In this document: in pieces, positions 8,207 to 17,663 of the stretch | Layout: every line of letters starts with the position of its first letter | Numbering within the stretch: position 1 is the first letter of the stretch | Assembly (NCBI GenBank): GCA_028710415.1 | Contig: JAQTUE010000007.1 | Location: 1 to 64,000, forward strand | Direction: 5' to 3' | DNA length: 64,000 bases | From: Paludibacter sp. | Lineage (GTDB): Bacteria > Bacteroidota > Bacteroidia > Bacteroidales > Paludibacteraceae | The notes under the pieces: model-generated | The model's database searches: none | The model's input: only the letters and a program-made list of their open reading frames with translations | What the model was told of the DNA's origin: nothing | Position numbers and translations under genes: made by a program

Positions 8207-10969
8207 ATGAAAAAACAATTTTTACTTTTAGCTTTATTCTTACTGTTTTACGGGATGAAAATGAGTGCTCAATGTACTGCAGATGCAGGAGCTGATCAAA
8301 CAATCGTGTGCGGTAGTAGCATTAAACTTAATGTTGAAACTTCATGGCAGGTGCTAAACAGCAACACTACAAAAAAGCTATCATCGGTTTGTTTTGTTAC
8401 AGCAGACATTGGTTATATAGTTGGTGAGAGTGGTCTGATTATTAAAACCAGTAATGGTGGAAACAATTGGTCGATTCAAATAAGTAATTCAACAAATTCT
8501 CTAAATTCAGTCTTTTTTGTTAATTCAGAAACAGGATATGCAGTTGGAGATGGAGGTACAATTCTTAAGACCATAAATGGAGGAACGAATTGGACTAAAT
8601 TGACGAGTGGAACAACAAGTAATTTATTCACCGTATTTTTAGTAGATGCCAATATTGGTTATATCGGAGGAGATGCCGGTCTTGTGCTAAAAACAATTAA
8701 TGGTGGTTTAAACTGGATTCAACCACAGCAACTACCTGTAACTGCACATTATCCTTGCATGTCGGTTTTTTTTACTTCAACTAACACTGGCTATGCCGCT
8801 TCATATATGGGTTTACATCCGAAAACAATTGATGGAGGATTAAACTGGACCGGAACTGAACCTGTAGGGACTTATGGTGGCATAATTGGTGGTGCATTAA
8901 CTTCAGTTTATTTTCAAGATACAAATACTGGTTTTATTACAGAACTAAGTTCAAGCACTATTTACAAATCAACCGATGGTGGTGAAAATTGGACTAAACG
9001 TACTTTAGGATCGAATTATTATGATTTGTACAGTGTTCATTTCTCTTCTGTTGATACAGGCTATGTTGTTGGAAGTGGCGGTAAGATTTTTAGAACTGTA
9101 GATAAAGGAGAAACCTGGAAACAACAGATTGTAAACACTACAAATGACTTGCTGTCAGTTGACTTTCCAGATGCAAATACCGGATATGCTGTTGGAGCAA
9201 ATGGTACGATTCTTAAACTAACAAAAAGAAATACTTATCTGTGGTCTCCAACTACAGGATTGGATAATAATACAATTGCAAATCCGACTGTAACAGTAAC
9301 AAACAACATGACTTACACCGTGACTGTAACAACTCCCAATGGATGTACTGCAACGGATGATGTAAAAGTAACGGTTTCGCCTTTAACTGCAAATGCCGGA
9401 ACCGACAAAACTATTATTTGTGGAGGAATAACACAAATAAATAGTGTGACAACAAATTACACAGGAAATGGTACTTTGAAATATAAATGGACCCCTACAA
9501 CAGGATTAAATAATGATACTATTGCAAATCCAATTGTAAAAACAACAAACGACATTACTTACACTTTAACTGTAACAACCCCAAATGGATGTACAGCAAT
9601 GGATGATGTAAAAGTAACGGTTACACCTTTAATTGCTAACGCTGGAATCGACAAAACGATTATCTGTGGTGGAACAACACAAATGAATAGTGTGACAACA
9701 AATTACACAGGAAATGGTACTTTGAAATATAAATGGACACCTACAACCGGATTAAATAATGATACTATTGCAAATCCGACTGCGACAGTATTAAGCGACA
9801 TTACTTACACTTTAACTGTAACTACCCCTAATGGATGTAGGGCAGTGGATGATGTAAAAGTAACGGTTACACCTTTAACTGCTAACGCTGGAACCGACAA
9901 AACAATTATCTGTGGAGGAACAACACAAATGAATAGTGCAACAACAAATTATACGGGAACTGGTACTTTGAAATATAAATGGACTCCAGCAACCGGATTA
10001 AATAATGATACTATTGCAAATCCGACTGTGACATTAACAAACGACATTACATATACCTTAACCGTAACATCTCCGTACGGGTGCACTGCAAAAGATGAAG
10101 TATTAATTAAAATTATACCTATGAATAAGCCTCAAATAGGTATCGTCAGTGTAAATAACTCAAATAAAAACATGGTTGTTTGGGATAAACCGGTTACAAC
10201 AGGCATTGAGTCATACTCAGTATTTAGAGAATCAAACATTAGTGATGTTTATGAAAAAATCGGAAGTGTTGTATACAGTGATTTAAGTTTGTTTGTTGAT
10301 ACTTTATCAGCACCCGATGTAAAATCGAATAAATACAAAATATCAATTTTAGATAAAAGCGGGCAAGTTTCTCCATTAAGTGATGCACACAAAACAATGC
10401 ATTTATCAATAAATAAAGGACAAAATAATACATGGAATTTGATTTGGGAACCATACAATGGATTTAATACTACGACTTATAATATCTATAGAGGAACCAA
10501 TAAGACAAACCTTAATTTCATAGATGCGGTTGCGGGAAGTAGTACTCAATATAGTGACATTTTAGCACCGAGTGGAGATGTCTATTATCAATTAGAAGTT
10601 ATTAGTCCAACTCTGATTAATCCTACAAAAGTAACTTCTATACAAAATATTAATGATTCAGAAAGTACTACATTTACTTCGTACAACTCTTCTCGCTCAA
10701 ATATTGCATCAAACCTTATTAATGGCATTGAAGGATTAACAGAAGAACATAATATAAATATATACCCAAACCCTGTCATAAACGAATTAAAGATAGATTT
10801 TGAAGGAGGTTCAACATTTGATATTCTGAATTTAATGGGTCAGGTTATTTATAATGGAAACTTAAATAAGAGTGCGATTGTACAAACTACAAGTCTTACC
10901 AGGGGTATATATTTAATTAGATTCAAGATAGGTAAGACATTTGAATATAAGAAAATAATAAAAGAATAG
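8207..10969 (+). CDS. Secreted Ycf48-like/PKD-like repeat protein with T9SS sorting domain
   Basis: A 920-residue protein. Signal peptide 1-22 (ends MSAQ). Residues about 35-340 are Ycf48/BNR-like beta-propeller repeats with recurring TGYAVGDGGTILKT and INGGTNWT units. Residues about 341-637 are one partial and three complete 82-residue Ig/PKD-like units (GTDKTIICGG, KYKWTPTTGLNNDTIANP, TVTTPNGCTA). Residues 638-830 are fibronectin-III-like. The C-terminus (about 840-920, IYPNPVINELKIDF ... GIYLIRFK) is a type-A T9SS sorting domain, so the protein should be exported across the outer membrane and anchored or released. Function is unknown; an adhesin or surface scaffold is plausible. A longer paralogue is at 22205-25261. 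Confidence 0.85.
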   Translation: MKKQFLLLALFLLFYGMKMSAQCTADAGADQTIVCGSSIKLNVETSWQVLNSNTTKKLSSVCFVTADIGYIVGESGLIIKTSNGGNNWSIQISNSTNSLNSVFFVNSETGYAVGDGGTILKTINGGTNWTKLTSGTTSNLFTVFLVDANIGYIGGDAGLVLKTINGGLNWIQPQQLPVTAHYPCMSVFFTSTNTGYAASYMGLHPKTIDGGLNWTGTEPVGTYGGIIGGALTSVYFQDTNTGFITELSSSTIYKSTDGGENWTKRTLGSNYYDLYSVHFSSVDTGYVVGSGGKIFRTVDKGETWKQQIVNTTNDLLSVDFPDANTGYAVGANGTILKLTKRNTYLWSPTTGLDNNTIANPTVTVTNNMTYTVTVTTPNGCTATDDVKVTVSPLTANAGTDKTIICGGITQINSVTTNYTGNGTLKYKWTPTTGLNNDTIANPIVKTTNDITYTLTVTTPNGCTAMDDVKVTVTPLIANAGIDKTIICGGTTQMNSVTTNYTGNGTLKYKWTPTTGLNNDTIANPTATVLSDITYTLTVTTPNGCRAVDDVKVTVTPLTANAGTDKTIICGGTTQMNSATTNYTGTGTLKYKWTPATGLNNDTIANPTVTLTNDITYTLTVTSPYGCTAKDEVLIKIIPMNKPQIGIVSVNNSNKNMVVWDKPVTTGIESYSVFRESNISDVYEKIGSVVYSDLSLFVDTLSAPDVKSNKYKISILDKSGQVSPLSDAHKTMHLSINKGQNNTWNLIWEPYNGFNTTTYNIYRGTNKTNLNFIDAVAGSSTQYSDILAPSGDVYYQLEVISPTLINPTKVTSIQNINDSESTTFTSYNSSRSNIASNLINGIEGLTEEHNINIYPNPVINELKIDFEGGSTFDILNLMGQVIYNGNLNKSAIVQTTSLTRGIYLIRFKIGKTFEYKKIIKE
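9380..10117 (+). repeat. Three tandem 246-bp coding repeats
   Basis: The CCTTTAA(C/T)TGC start recurs at 9380, 9626 and 9872, exactly 246 bases (82 codons) apart, and the array ends at 10117. The units are very similar at DNA level, implying recent expansion or homogenisation. A partial unit precedes at about 9230-9379. Confidence 0.9.
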
Positions 10970-11511
10970 AAAAAAGCAATGTGAAAGTACGATGGCATAA
11001 AAAGCATTATCGTCATTGTCGGATGAAATGCATTTAGGACCGTTTTGTGCATCAGTCTTTATGGAAAATATGCTTCATTAAATGAGTAAATAGTGATACT
11101 TAAGGCAGGGATCTGCAATCACGAGTGGCCGGTAGATTTAGTCATAATCTTTTAATAGTATAGGGTAACATTTCAGAATCGGTGTTTTAAAATATAACAA
11201 CCTGTAAATCAACAATAAATTCTAAATTCTAAAAAGTAAATGGTGAGTGTAAGCTTGCCATTTTCTGTTTCTATAGGTATTAAACATTATTCAGACCCAA
11301 GATAAATCAAAATAACTACGTTTGCAGAATGTATCGTTTTTTTAAGTGGAAACCAAGGCAGACAGAGATATCCAGTGGATTAGAAGTAACACATTTATTG
11401 TAATTAGAATAAATGCTAACAATAATTTAATTAATTAATCGTTTTTACATTGTTAATTGCATATCTTTATGCACGATTAATAACACCTGCCTTTACAATT
11501 AAATCTAAGAT
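10970..11511. other. Intergenic spacer with possible promoters
   Basis: No gene is visible in this 542-base AT-rich spacer. TACGTTTG at 11317-11324 fits the Bacteroidota -7 consensus TAnnTTTG, and TATCTTTA at 11462-11469 is a near match 42 bases before the next ATG. Neither has a convincing -33 TTTG at the ideal distance. Confidence 0.35.
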
Positions 11512-12285
11512 ATGAAAAGATTCAAATTATCCTTTATCGTTATTTTTATAGTTGTTCTAAGAGCTTATTCCCAGAAAGAAGTCTATTTCAATACCACTAA
11601 ATCAGATGACATTCAAGTAGAATCCATGCATGGCATTGAGATCGGATCGTCAATAAGTACTCTTCATTTGTTTCAACCAATTTATTACAATGACAATTCA
11701 TTAATTATTCCTCTTAGCATGGGTTATTTTTGTGAGAAACGCATTGCACCAAGTTGGACAATCATTTCAAGCATCAAGTTAGGCCATAATTTTATGAAAA
11801 TGCCGCATTACGTGTTTTTTAAAGATTCATCGAGTTATCAGGAACCTGTCTTGTATTTCACTTCCCAAAAAATAAGCAATTACAAATTTGAATATCAGCT
11901 CGGCATATCACTTGGAATTGAACCACGTTGGTACTTTGGGTATAAAAAACGATATCAGGAAGGGAAAGCGAAACTCAATTCAGGTTGGTTTCTATCAGTA
12001 CCGGTTTCAGTGGGTGCAACACTTATAAACACGTATAAACCAGATATGCAAGATGGACAAGATTCGATTTTTTCAAATTATAAAGAATATTGTTCATTCG
12101 CTATTTCAGGAACATTGGGCTATCGCCAGGCTATCACCAAACAATTGTTTTTAGAAGGCAATGTTCGGTTACTGAGCACCTCTTCAACGTTTTCTGAATT
12201 AAATAATAAATTTTATCTTACTCAACCTACCATACATTTTTTCCCGGGGATTCTCATTAAAGCTGCTTATACATTTAAAAAGTAA
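11512..12285 (+). CDS. Predicted outer-membrane beta-barrel protein, unknown function
   Basis: A 257-residue protein with a signal peptide (MKRFKLSFIVIFIVVLRAYSQ). The rest alternates polar and aromatic residues in the manner of a small beta-barrel (for example GWFLSVPVSVGATLI) and ends in Phe-Lys-Lys after AAYTFKK, as barrel C-termini often do. No named family is recognised. Its stop lies 5 bases before the DUF4249 gene, so it heads an operon of barrel protein, DUF4249 lipoprotein and TonB receptor. That suggests a shared envelope role. Confidence 0.7.
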   Translation: MKRFKLSFIVIFIVVLRAYSQKEVYFNTTKSDDIQVESMHGIEIGSSISTLHLFQPIYYNDNSLIIPLSMGYFCEKRIAPSWTIISSIKLGHNFMKMPHYVFFKDSSSYQEPVLYFTSQKISNYKFEYQLGISLGIEPRWYFGYKKRYQEGKAKLNSGWFLSVPVSVGATLINTYKPDMQDGQDSIFSNYKEYCSFAISGTLGYRQAITKQLFLEGNVRLLSTSSTFSELNNKFYLTQPTIHFFPGILIKAAYTFKK

Positions 12286-12290
12286 ATCAA

Positions 12291-13172
12291 ATGATCTTAC
12301 TGATACAGAAATACACTGTTTACTTCATAGTTTTACTTTTATTTACCGCCTGTGCCAATTCAGTAATAGAAGAAGCTCCCTGGAATAACAATGCCCCAAT
12401 ACCGGTTGTTTATTCCATCATTTCACCCAATGAACCCGTTCAGGTTTATGTAAGCAAAACCTATAACCAAAACTTCCCGGCAGTAAAAAACCCCTATCCC
12501 GAAGCTAAAGTATTTATGAGCGGGCAGGATAACAAGTGGATTGAACTGACACGTCTTTCGCCCGATACCTGCATTTTTGAAGACATTCAGAAACAGCTTA
12601 TCATTGAAAAAGGGAAAACCTATTCGTTGAAAGTTGTACTGAGCGACAAAACCGTACAGGCCCAAACTACCGTTCTGAATGACCCGGCTGGTATTACTGA
12701 TGTAAGCTGTGTTTTTACCGGTAAAAACTATATTAATCATGTATTAGATTCTTTCCCTGAGAACTGGCATATTAGGTATGATACATTATCCGTCAATCAG
12801 TTAAGCGTAAAATTTTCGCTTCCGGGTAACAGTGACTGCGAAATACTGTTTTCAGAAAATTCTAAACAAATTTATGGAACCATGTTTCTGAATCAAGGTA
12901 GTTTTCAAACAAATTATTTTGAGACACCCAAAGACTCTACTTCGTTTATCCTGGAATTAACTACCCTGGACCCTAATTTTAAGAAATACGTGGATGCCCA
13001 ATCCATTAATTCAGTATCCACAGGTTATAGTTCAAACATACCCATTTTGGCATTAATTGAGTCTTTTGGCGGTGTACTTCCTAAATTCTCTAATATCGTG
13101 AATGGCGTTGGCCTGTTTGGGAGTTCGGTAACAGTGAGCCAACGGGTCGTCATCACTAAACCTGCCCACTGA
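12291..13172 (+). CDS. DUF4249 lipoprotein, copy A
   Basis: A 293-residue lipoprotein with lipobox LFTAC (Cys21). The mature N-terminus has the DUF4249 signature (EEAPWNNNAPIPVVYSIISP). A beta-rich body with VYVSKTYNQ, AKVFMSG and KTVQAQTTV follows. DUF4249 proteins are usually encoded next to a TonB-dependent receptor and probably act as its surface or periplasmic partner; their ligand is not known. The receptor gene starts 1 base after this stop, which implies translational coupling. Copy B at 17664-18503 is the paralogue. Confidence 0.85.
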   Translation: MILLIQKYTVYFIVLLLFTACANSVIEEAPWNNNAPIPVVYSIISPNEPVQVYVSKTYNQNFPAVKNPYPEAKVFMSGQDNKWIELTRLSPDTCIFEDIQKQLIIEKGKTYSLKVVLSDKTVQAQTTVLNDPAGITDVSCVFTGKNYINHVLDSFPENWHIRYDTLSVNQLSVKFSLPGNSDCEILFSENSKQIYGTMFLNQGSFQTNYFETPKDSTSFILELTTLDPNFKKYVDAQSINSVSTGYSSNIPILALIESFGGVLPKFSNIVNGVGLFGSSVTVSQRVVITKPAH

Positions 13173-13173
13173 G

Positions 13174-15573
13174 ATGACTAAAATAACAAACTATAAAGGA
13201 GTCCTGGGATTCATACTCTGTTGCGTTGCGTGTTTCAGTCAGTTAAAAGCCCAGGATGCAGAGGTCAGGTACCATGTATCCGGAAAAATAATAGATGCAC
13301 GCACTAAAAAGGGAATAAAGAAAATACCGGTCACTGTACTCCCTTTCAACAGGGTGGTTCATGCAGACAGTAAAGGGGCATTTTTATTTAATATGCCTGC
13401 GGGGAAATACACTTTTTTGATTGATTATTATCCCTTTGACAAACAAGAAGTAAGTCTCAATCTGCAATCGGACACGACTCTTAGTATTGAACTTCATTGC
13501 CCGGTTGGTTCGTTCTATCTCGAGGAAGTAGAAGTCATCAGTTCAAAGCCTGCCACCGAACAGCCTGCCGGAATGGAACAGATTGACAGCCACATGCTCA
13601 AGTCACTGCCCGCGATGATTGGGGAGCGGGATATTTTGAAGGCTTTTTCCCTGTCCTCCGGGGTAACCTCGAGCAGCGAAGGAGCTGCCGATATGCAGGT
13701 GCGTGGAGGGGTGCACGGACAAAACCTCTATCTGTTGGATGATATACCGCTTTTTTCGACCGAGCATTTCTTTGGGTTGGTATCGGTATACAATCCCACC
13801 AGTATCAAAAGTGCCAGGTTGTATAAATCAGGTTTCCCGGCTGAATATGGCGGTAAAATATCCTCTGTGCTGAATGTGCTTACCGAAGATGCCACACTGG
13901 ATAAATTCAAAGGAATCGCTGAAACAGGCATCCTGTCGAGTAAAGTGGGATTAAACATCCCGATTGTGAAAGATAAACTGGCATTGACAGTAGCAGGAAG
14001 GCTATCCAACTACAGCCTGGTTAATATTGTCTCACCCTTTATTCCTGAAAAAATAGGCACCCGCTTCTCGTTTCATTTCGGGGATCTTAATGCCAATATG
14101 GTATGGAAAGTATCCAAAAAAGACAAGCTTAAACTTACATTTTTCAGCAATACCGATGGCATCGATGTGAACAGCCTTATGGATGATGCACGGACTAAGA
14201 TGTGGATTAAAAACAACCAGCAAAATGCAGGTATTAACTGGTACAGGACTGTTTCGGACAAATCAGAAAACCAGTTGCTGGTGTATGGCGACCGGTATGG
14301 GTACGATTACGGGAATTCATCACAAAGCATGATAACGAGTTCAAAGCAGATTGTTCAGATCCTGACAGGTATCAATTCCGCGGGCATAGTGGAAAAATTC
14401 AGTTATAAACTTTCCGATCAGTTTAGGATTAAAACGGGTGGATCTTTGAAGACTTATGGATTTGCACCTTACCAGGTCAATCAAAGCGATACTTCCATTC
14501 ATGCTGTGAAAGTCGCAGAGGTAGTCAGGCAAACAGAAGGAGTGGTATTTGCAGAAAGCGACTACCAATTTGCCAGGCAGCAGACCCTGACAGCCGGATT
14601 GCGGGTAAGCACGGTAGGAAATGCAGACAGGATGTACACCAACCTGGAACCCCGGATAGGATACCATGGTATTTTCAGGAACGATTATTCCATAAGTGCT
14701 TCCGTGGACAGAATGACACAGCCTATCCACCGGGTTGCCAATTCAGGATTGGGATTCCCGTTTGAAATGTTCGTACCGTCAGGCGCCTCAGTACTCCCTG
14801 AAAGTTCGTGGAACTTCTCAGTGGGTGGTGCCAAAGATTTCGTTATGAATAAAAACAGGTTCTCCCTGAAAGCGGAGGCCTGGTATAAAACCATGCAACA
14901 TGTGGTGGAGTTTCAGGATGGGTATGATGCGGTGTACACGACCATCATTCGCCCGCAACCTGTCGCACTGGATACCCGGAATTACATCACCCAGGGGAAC
15001 GGGACAGCCTATGGCATTGACTTCTCGGCAGACTACAACACGAAAGGGCTTTCGGTAACAGCCGATTATACCCTGATGAAAGCTGAATACCGGTTTGACC
15101 TGCTCAATAACGGCCTTCCCTTTGCAGCACCTACCGATATACGGAATTCCTTATCGCTGACTACCGAAGTGAAGCTTTCGGATACCTGGTCATTTTCGGC
15201 TACCTGGCAATATCAGACAGGCCGTCCGATTACTGTTCCTGATTATATATTCATAAGTCCTGCTACCGGTGGGATAGCCGGTGAGCTGCGGGATTATGAT
15301 GGCTCGCTGTACCAACGGGTGGAAACACAACGGAACAACTACCGCACCAGGCCTTTTCACAAGCTGGATATTTCGTTTACCCACAACTACAAAGCCTTCA
15401 AGCGCTATAATGCCTCCATCTCATTGGGGATATACAATGTCTACAACCGGGCGAATCCGTATATCTATTTTATCGATGGGGTTGAAACTACGAAAGGACA
15501 TTACGAGCCGATATTGAAATCTATGTCTATGTTCCCGGTATTGCCATCGTTTACGTGGACGGTGAAGTTTTGA
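13174..15573 (+). CDS. TonB-dependent receptor, DUF4249-associated, copy A
   Basis: A 799-residue outer-membrane receptor. Signal peptide (ends LKAQ at about 26), carboxypeptidase-D-regulatory-like domain at about 30-115 (VSGKIIDARTKKGIKKIPV), plug domain at about 125-230 (MQVRGGVHGQNLYLLDDIP, then KSGFPAEYGGKISSVLNV), and a 22-strand-type barrel ending FTWTVKF with terminal Phe. It would import an unknown ligand using TonB/ExbBD energy. It lies 1 base after the DUF4249 gene. It is not a SusC: it is shorter and lacks the SusC N-terminal motif. The paralogue at 18508-20889 is closely similar along the whole length, particularly in the plug. Confidence 0.9.
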   Translation: MTKITNYKGVLGFILCCVACFSQLKAQDAEVRYHVSGKIIDARTKKGIKKIPVTVLPFNRVVHADSKGAFLFNMPAGKYTFLIDYYPFDKQEVSLNLQSDTTLSIELHCPVGSFYLEEVEVISSKPATEQPAGMEQIDSHMLKSLPAMIGERDILKAFSLSSGVTSSSEGAADMQVRGGVHGQNLYLLDDIPLFSTEHFFGLVSVYNPTSIKSARLYKSGFPAEYGGKISSVLNVLTEDATLDKFKGIAETGILSSKVGLNIPIVKDKLALTVAGRLSNYSLVNIVSPFIPEKIGTRFSFHFGDLNANMVWKVSKKDKLKLTFFSNTDGIDVNSLMDDARTKMWIKNNQQNAGINWYRTVSDKSENQLLVYGDRYGYDYGNSSQSMITSSKQIVQILTGINSAGIVEKFSYKLSDQFRIKTGGSLKTYGFAPYQVNQSDTSIHAVKVAEVVRQTEGVVFAESDYQFARQQTLTAGLRVSTVGNADRMYTNLEPRIGYHGIFRNDYSISASVDRMTQPIHRVANSGLGFPFEMFVPSGASVLPESSWNFSVGGAKDFVMNKNRFSLKAEAWYKTMQHVVEFQDGYDAVYTTIIRPQPVALDTRNYITQGNGTAYGIDFSADYNTKGLSVTADYTLMKAEYRFDLLNNGLPFAAPTDIRNSLSLTTEVKLSDTWSFSATWQYQTGRPITVPDYIFISPATGGIAGELRDYDGSLYQRVETQRNNYRTRPFHKLDISFTHNYKAFKRYNASISLGIYNVYNRANPYIYFIDGVETTKGHYEPILKSMSMFPVLPSFTWTVKF

Positions 15574-15611
15574 AAGAGAAGATTAAAGATAAGACTTTAT
15601 GACACTTTGTA

Positions 15612-15728
15612 TTAAGTAGTTGGAACAATAGAATGTCGCATTTTAAATACTAGAGAATGGAACGCGGACTTACGCAGATTTGGCGGATTTTAAAGCGGAT
15701 ATTAATTTCAACAAGTTGGAATTGATTT
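15612..15728 (+). repeat. Dispersed repeat family R2, copy at 15.6 kb
   Basis: The copy contains TAAGTAGTTGGAACAATAG, GAGAATGGAACGCGGA, TTGGCGGATTTTAAAGCGGA and AACAAGTTGGAATTGATTT in that order. The same order is found in reverse orientation at 62839-62939. No open frame is present. Confidence 0.7.
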
Positions 15729-15739
15729 GTTTTATCTGT

Positions 15740-15852
15740 CCTTCGGGATATGTAATAAATTAAAAAAGAAAAAGGGATTGTATGTGTTGGTAACTAACAA
15801 CAAGAATTATCTTTTGTACATTTAATTGAGAGGGTATATTCGGAGAGACGGG
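15740..15852 (+). repeat. Island element R3, copy b
   Basis: CTTCGGGATATG, AAAAGGGATTGTATGTG, TTGGTAACTAACAA, CTTTTGTACATTTAATTGAG and TATATTCGGAGAGACGGG occur in order. The copy ends 123 bases before the alpha/beta hydrolase ATG. TTTTG followed by 18 bases and TATATTCG loosely resembles a -33/-7 promoter, so the element may carry promoter activity. Confidence 0.7.
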
Positions 15853-15975
15853 TGGATACACACATCAAAGGCTTGGTTTAACACCCAATATACCAGCAAA
15901 GTGCGATAACTTAGTAGCGTTAAACTATACAAAAAAAATCATTACAGAAATCTATGAATTAAATAATAAACGGAT

Positions 15976-16881
15976 ATGAAGACGTCAATAATTATTAAAA
16001 TTATACTCCTATTGTTTGTAAGTAACATTTATGGATTAAAGCCAGATTCAACTTATAATATTAGGCCTAATAAATATGCATTAATGTATAAAGAATATAA
16101 GATTAAAACATTAGATGGTTATACTCTTAATGCTTGGTTTTATCCAGCTCAAAAAGAGCCTACATTAGACACTTCAAAATATTATTTTGAGAAGAAAACG
16201 TTAATACGTCCTTATAATATTGAAAGTATTAAGAAACCAACTTTAATTATTTGTGATGGAGATGTGAATAATATGTCACCACATGTTGGTTATGCATACA
16301 ACTATTGTACAAATGGTTTTAATGTGATTACGTTTGATTGGCGTGGGTTTGGAGAAAGTGAACATTTTCATATTGACAATAATTATCTGGTTTATCCTGA
16401 GTTTATTATAGACTACAACGCAATAGTAGATTTTGCAACACAACTTCAAACCGTTGATGCTGAAAGAATAGGAGTTTTTGGATATTCAACAGGGGCATTT
16501 TTATCTTTTGCTATCGCATCCCAAAGATCGGAAGTAAAAGCAATTGTAGTAAGAGGTCTTTTTACTGACTATAAAAGCTTAATTCCAAATTTAAATAAGA
16601 TATTTCCAGAAAAAAATCTTATTTATCCAGTTGGAATTGATAAGTATTCACCGAGAAGTAATTGGGAAACATTCAATAAATCTATTTTTTTAATTGTTGG
16701 GGATTTAGATGTTCGTACTCCAAAAGAAAATTCGATTGAAATACTTTCTCATATTAAAAGTAATGTCCGTGAATTATGGATTGTCGATAAAGCAGGTCAT
16801 GGAGGATTTGATGCGCCTGAGGTATTATTTCCTGAATTATTTTATAAGAAAACAATAAGATTTTTTAAAGAAAACTTATAA
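15976..16881 (+). CDS. Secreted alpha/beta-hydrolase
   Basis: A 301-residue protein with a signal peptide (MKTSIIIKIILLLFVSNIYG) and an alpha/beta-hydrolase fold. The nucleophile elbow is GYSTG with Ser171, the acid is in GDLDVRTP (Asp243 or Asp245), and His275 lies in KAGHGGFD, so a full triad is present. The oxyanion-side motif FDWRGFGES precedes the nucleophile. This fits esterases and peptidase-like hydrolases; the substrate cannot be named. It stands alone between the two DUF4249/TonB-receptor pairs and its codons are more AT-rich than those of the receptor genes, so it may have been acquired separately. Confidence 0.85.
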   Translation: MKTSIIIKIILLLFVSNIYGLKPDSTYNIRPNKYALMYKEYKIKTLDGYTLNAWFYPAQKEPTLDTSKYYFEKKTLIRPYNIESIKKPTLIICDGDVNNMSPHVGYAYNYCTNGFNVITFDWRGFGESEHFHIDNNYLVYPEFIIDYNAIVDFATQLQTVDAERIGVFGYSTGAFLSFAIASQRSEVKAIVVRGLFTDYKSLIPNLNKIFPEKNLIYPVGIDKYSPRSNWETFNKSIFLIVGDLDVRTPKENSIEILSHIKSNVRELWIVDKAGHGGFDAPEVLFPELFYKKTIRFFKENL

Positions 16882-16920
16882 ACCTATTTTTGGGATGCAA
16901 AATTTTTTCAAACTACCTCG

Positions 16921-17030
16921 TCCTTCCGGATATGTATTTCATTAAATGAGAAAATGGGATTGTCTGTCGCTGGTAACCAACGGATATGACTCATTTTACA
17001 ATTAACTGAGTATTCAGTTGTCCAAGAGGA
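16921..17030 (+). repeat. Island element R3, copy c
   Basis: CCTTCCGGATATGTATTTC, AAAATGGGATTGTCTGT, GCTGGTAACCAACGGATATG and TTTTACAATTAACTGAG occur in the order seen in copies b and d; the 3' end is more degraded. It lies between the hydrolase stop and the end of the minus-strand antitoxin-like gene. Confidence 0.6.
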
Positions 17031-17104
17031 ATTGGATATTGAGTTTATAATCCATATTTATCTTTTAATCGATCCATGGATTCGTTTAAGGTCAGATAAG
17101 TTGC

Positions 17105-17281
17105 TTAGTCTTCTTTCAACCGGTCATCTAACATGGATTTCATCTCATTCGAAAGCTCAATTTCATCATCATTCACTTTGACAATAATGGTTATTGGTTT
17201 TGATTTGAACTTAGCTTTAATGGAATCAAGTATCTCTGTCGATAAATCCTGAGCAGATAAAAAATGATAGGTGGTGTGCAT
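17105..17281 (-). CDS. Small antitoxin-like protein, possibly truncated by a stop codon
   Basis: From ATG 17281 the product is 58 residues (MHTTYHFLSAQDLSTEILDS ... MLDDRLKED); a longer start at 17407 adds 42 residues that do not look like part of the domain. The layout (short helix, hydrophobic strand ITIIVKV, acidic helix) resembles small Bacteroidota antitoxin-type proteins, but no toxin gene is adjacent. After the TAA at 17107-17105 the same frame continues with ATYLTLNESMDRLKDKYGL to a second TAA at 17047-17045. That tail looks like the natural C-terminus, so the first stop may be a nonsense mutation. Confidence 0.5.
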   Translation of the reverse strand: MHTTYHFLSAQDLSTEILDSIKAKFKSKPITIIVKVNDDEIELSNEMKSMLDDRLKED

Positions 17282-17458
17282 AATCAAAACATTTAAGAAT
17301 GAATATTTAGCAAGATTCAAATATTGATCATCTCGACGATGTAAAGATGTTTCAATAAATAGCTTCAAATCTTTCAATGAAACAATTAAGAAATAAATAT
17401 GTTGCAAAAATAGTTCTTAACAACTATCATAACTATAAATAACAGTTAAATTCAATCC

Positions 17459-17572
17459 CGTTACTCACTGATATGAATTCATTCAATGAAATAATGGGAT
17501 TGATTGTGGCTGGAATAATCAATAGGAATAATACTTTGTATTTTTAATTAAGATTGAATATACTGAGAGACG
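17459..17572 (+). repeat. Island element R3, copy d
   Basis: CATTCAATGAAATAATGGGA, TTGTGGCTGG, CTTTGTATTTTTAATTAAG and ATATACTGAGAGACG match copies a, b and f in order. The copy ends 91 bases before the ATG of DUF4249 copy B. CTTTG, a 20-base spacer and TATACTG resemble a weak promoter. Confidence 0.65.
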
Positions 17573-17663
17573 TAAATTAATTAAAACCATGAAACAATAA
17601 TGGAACTTATAAAGCGTTATTAACTTAATTGCTTCACAAACATTGTACTATTTAAATGAAAAC

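Noticed and set aside
9380..10117. Possible CRISPR or satellite array
   Set aside because: The 246-bp period is in frame with a long ORF and encodes Ig/PKD-like domains.
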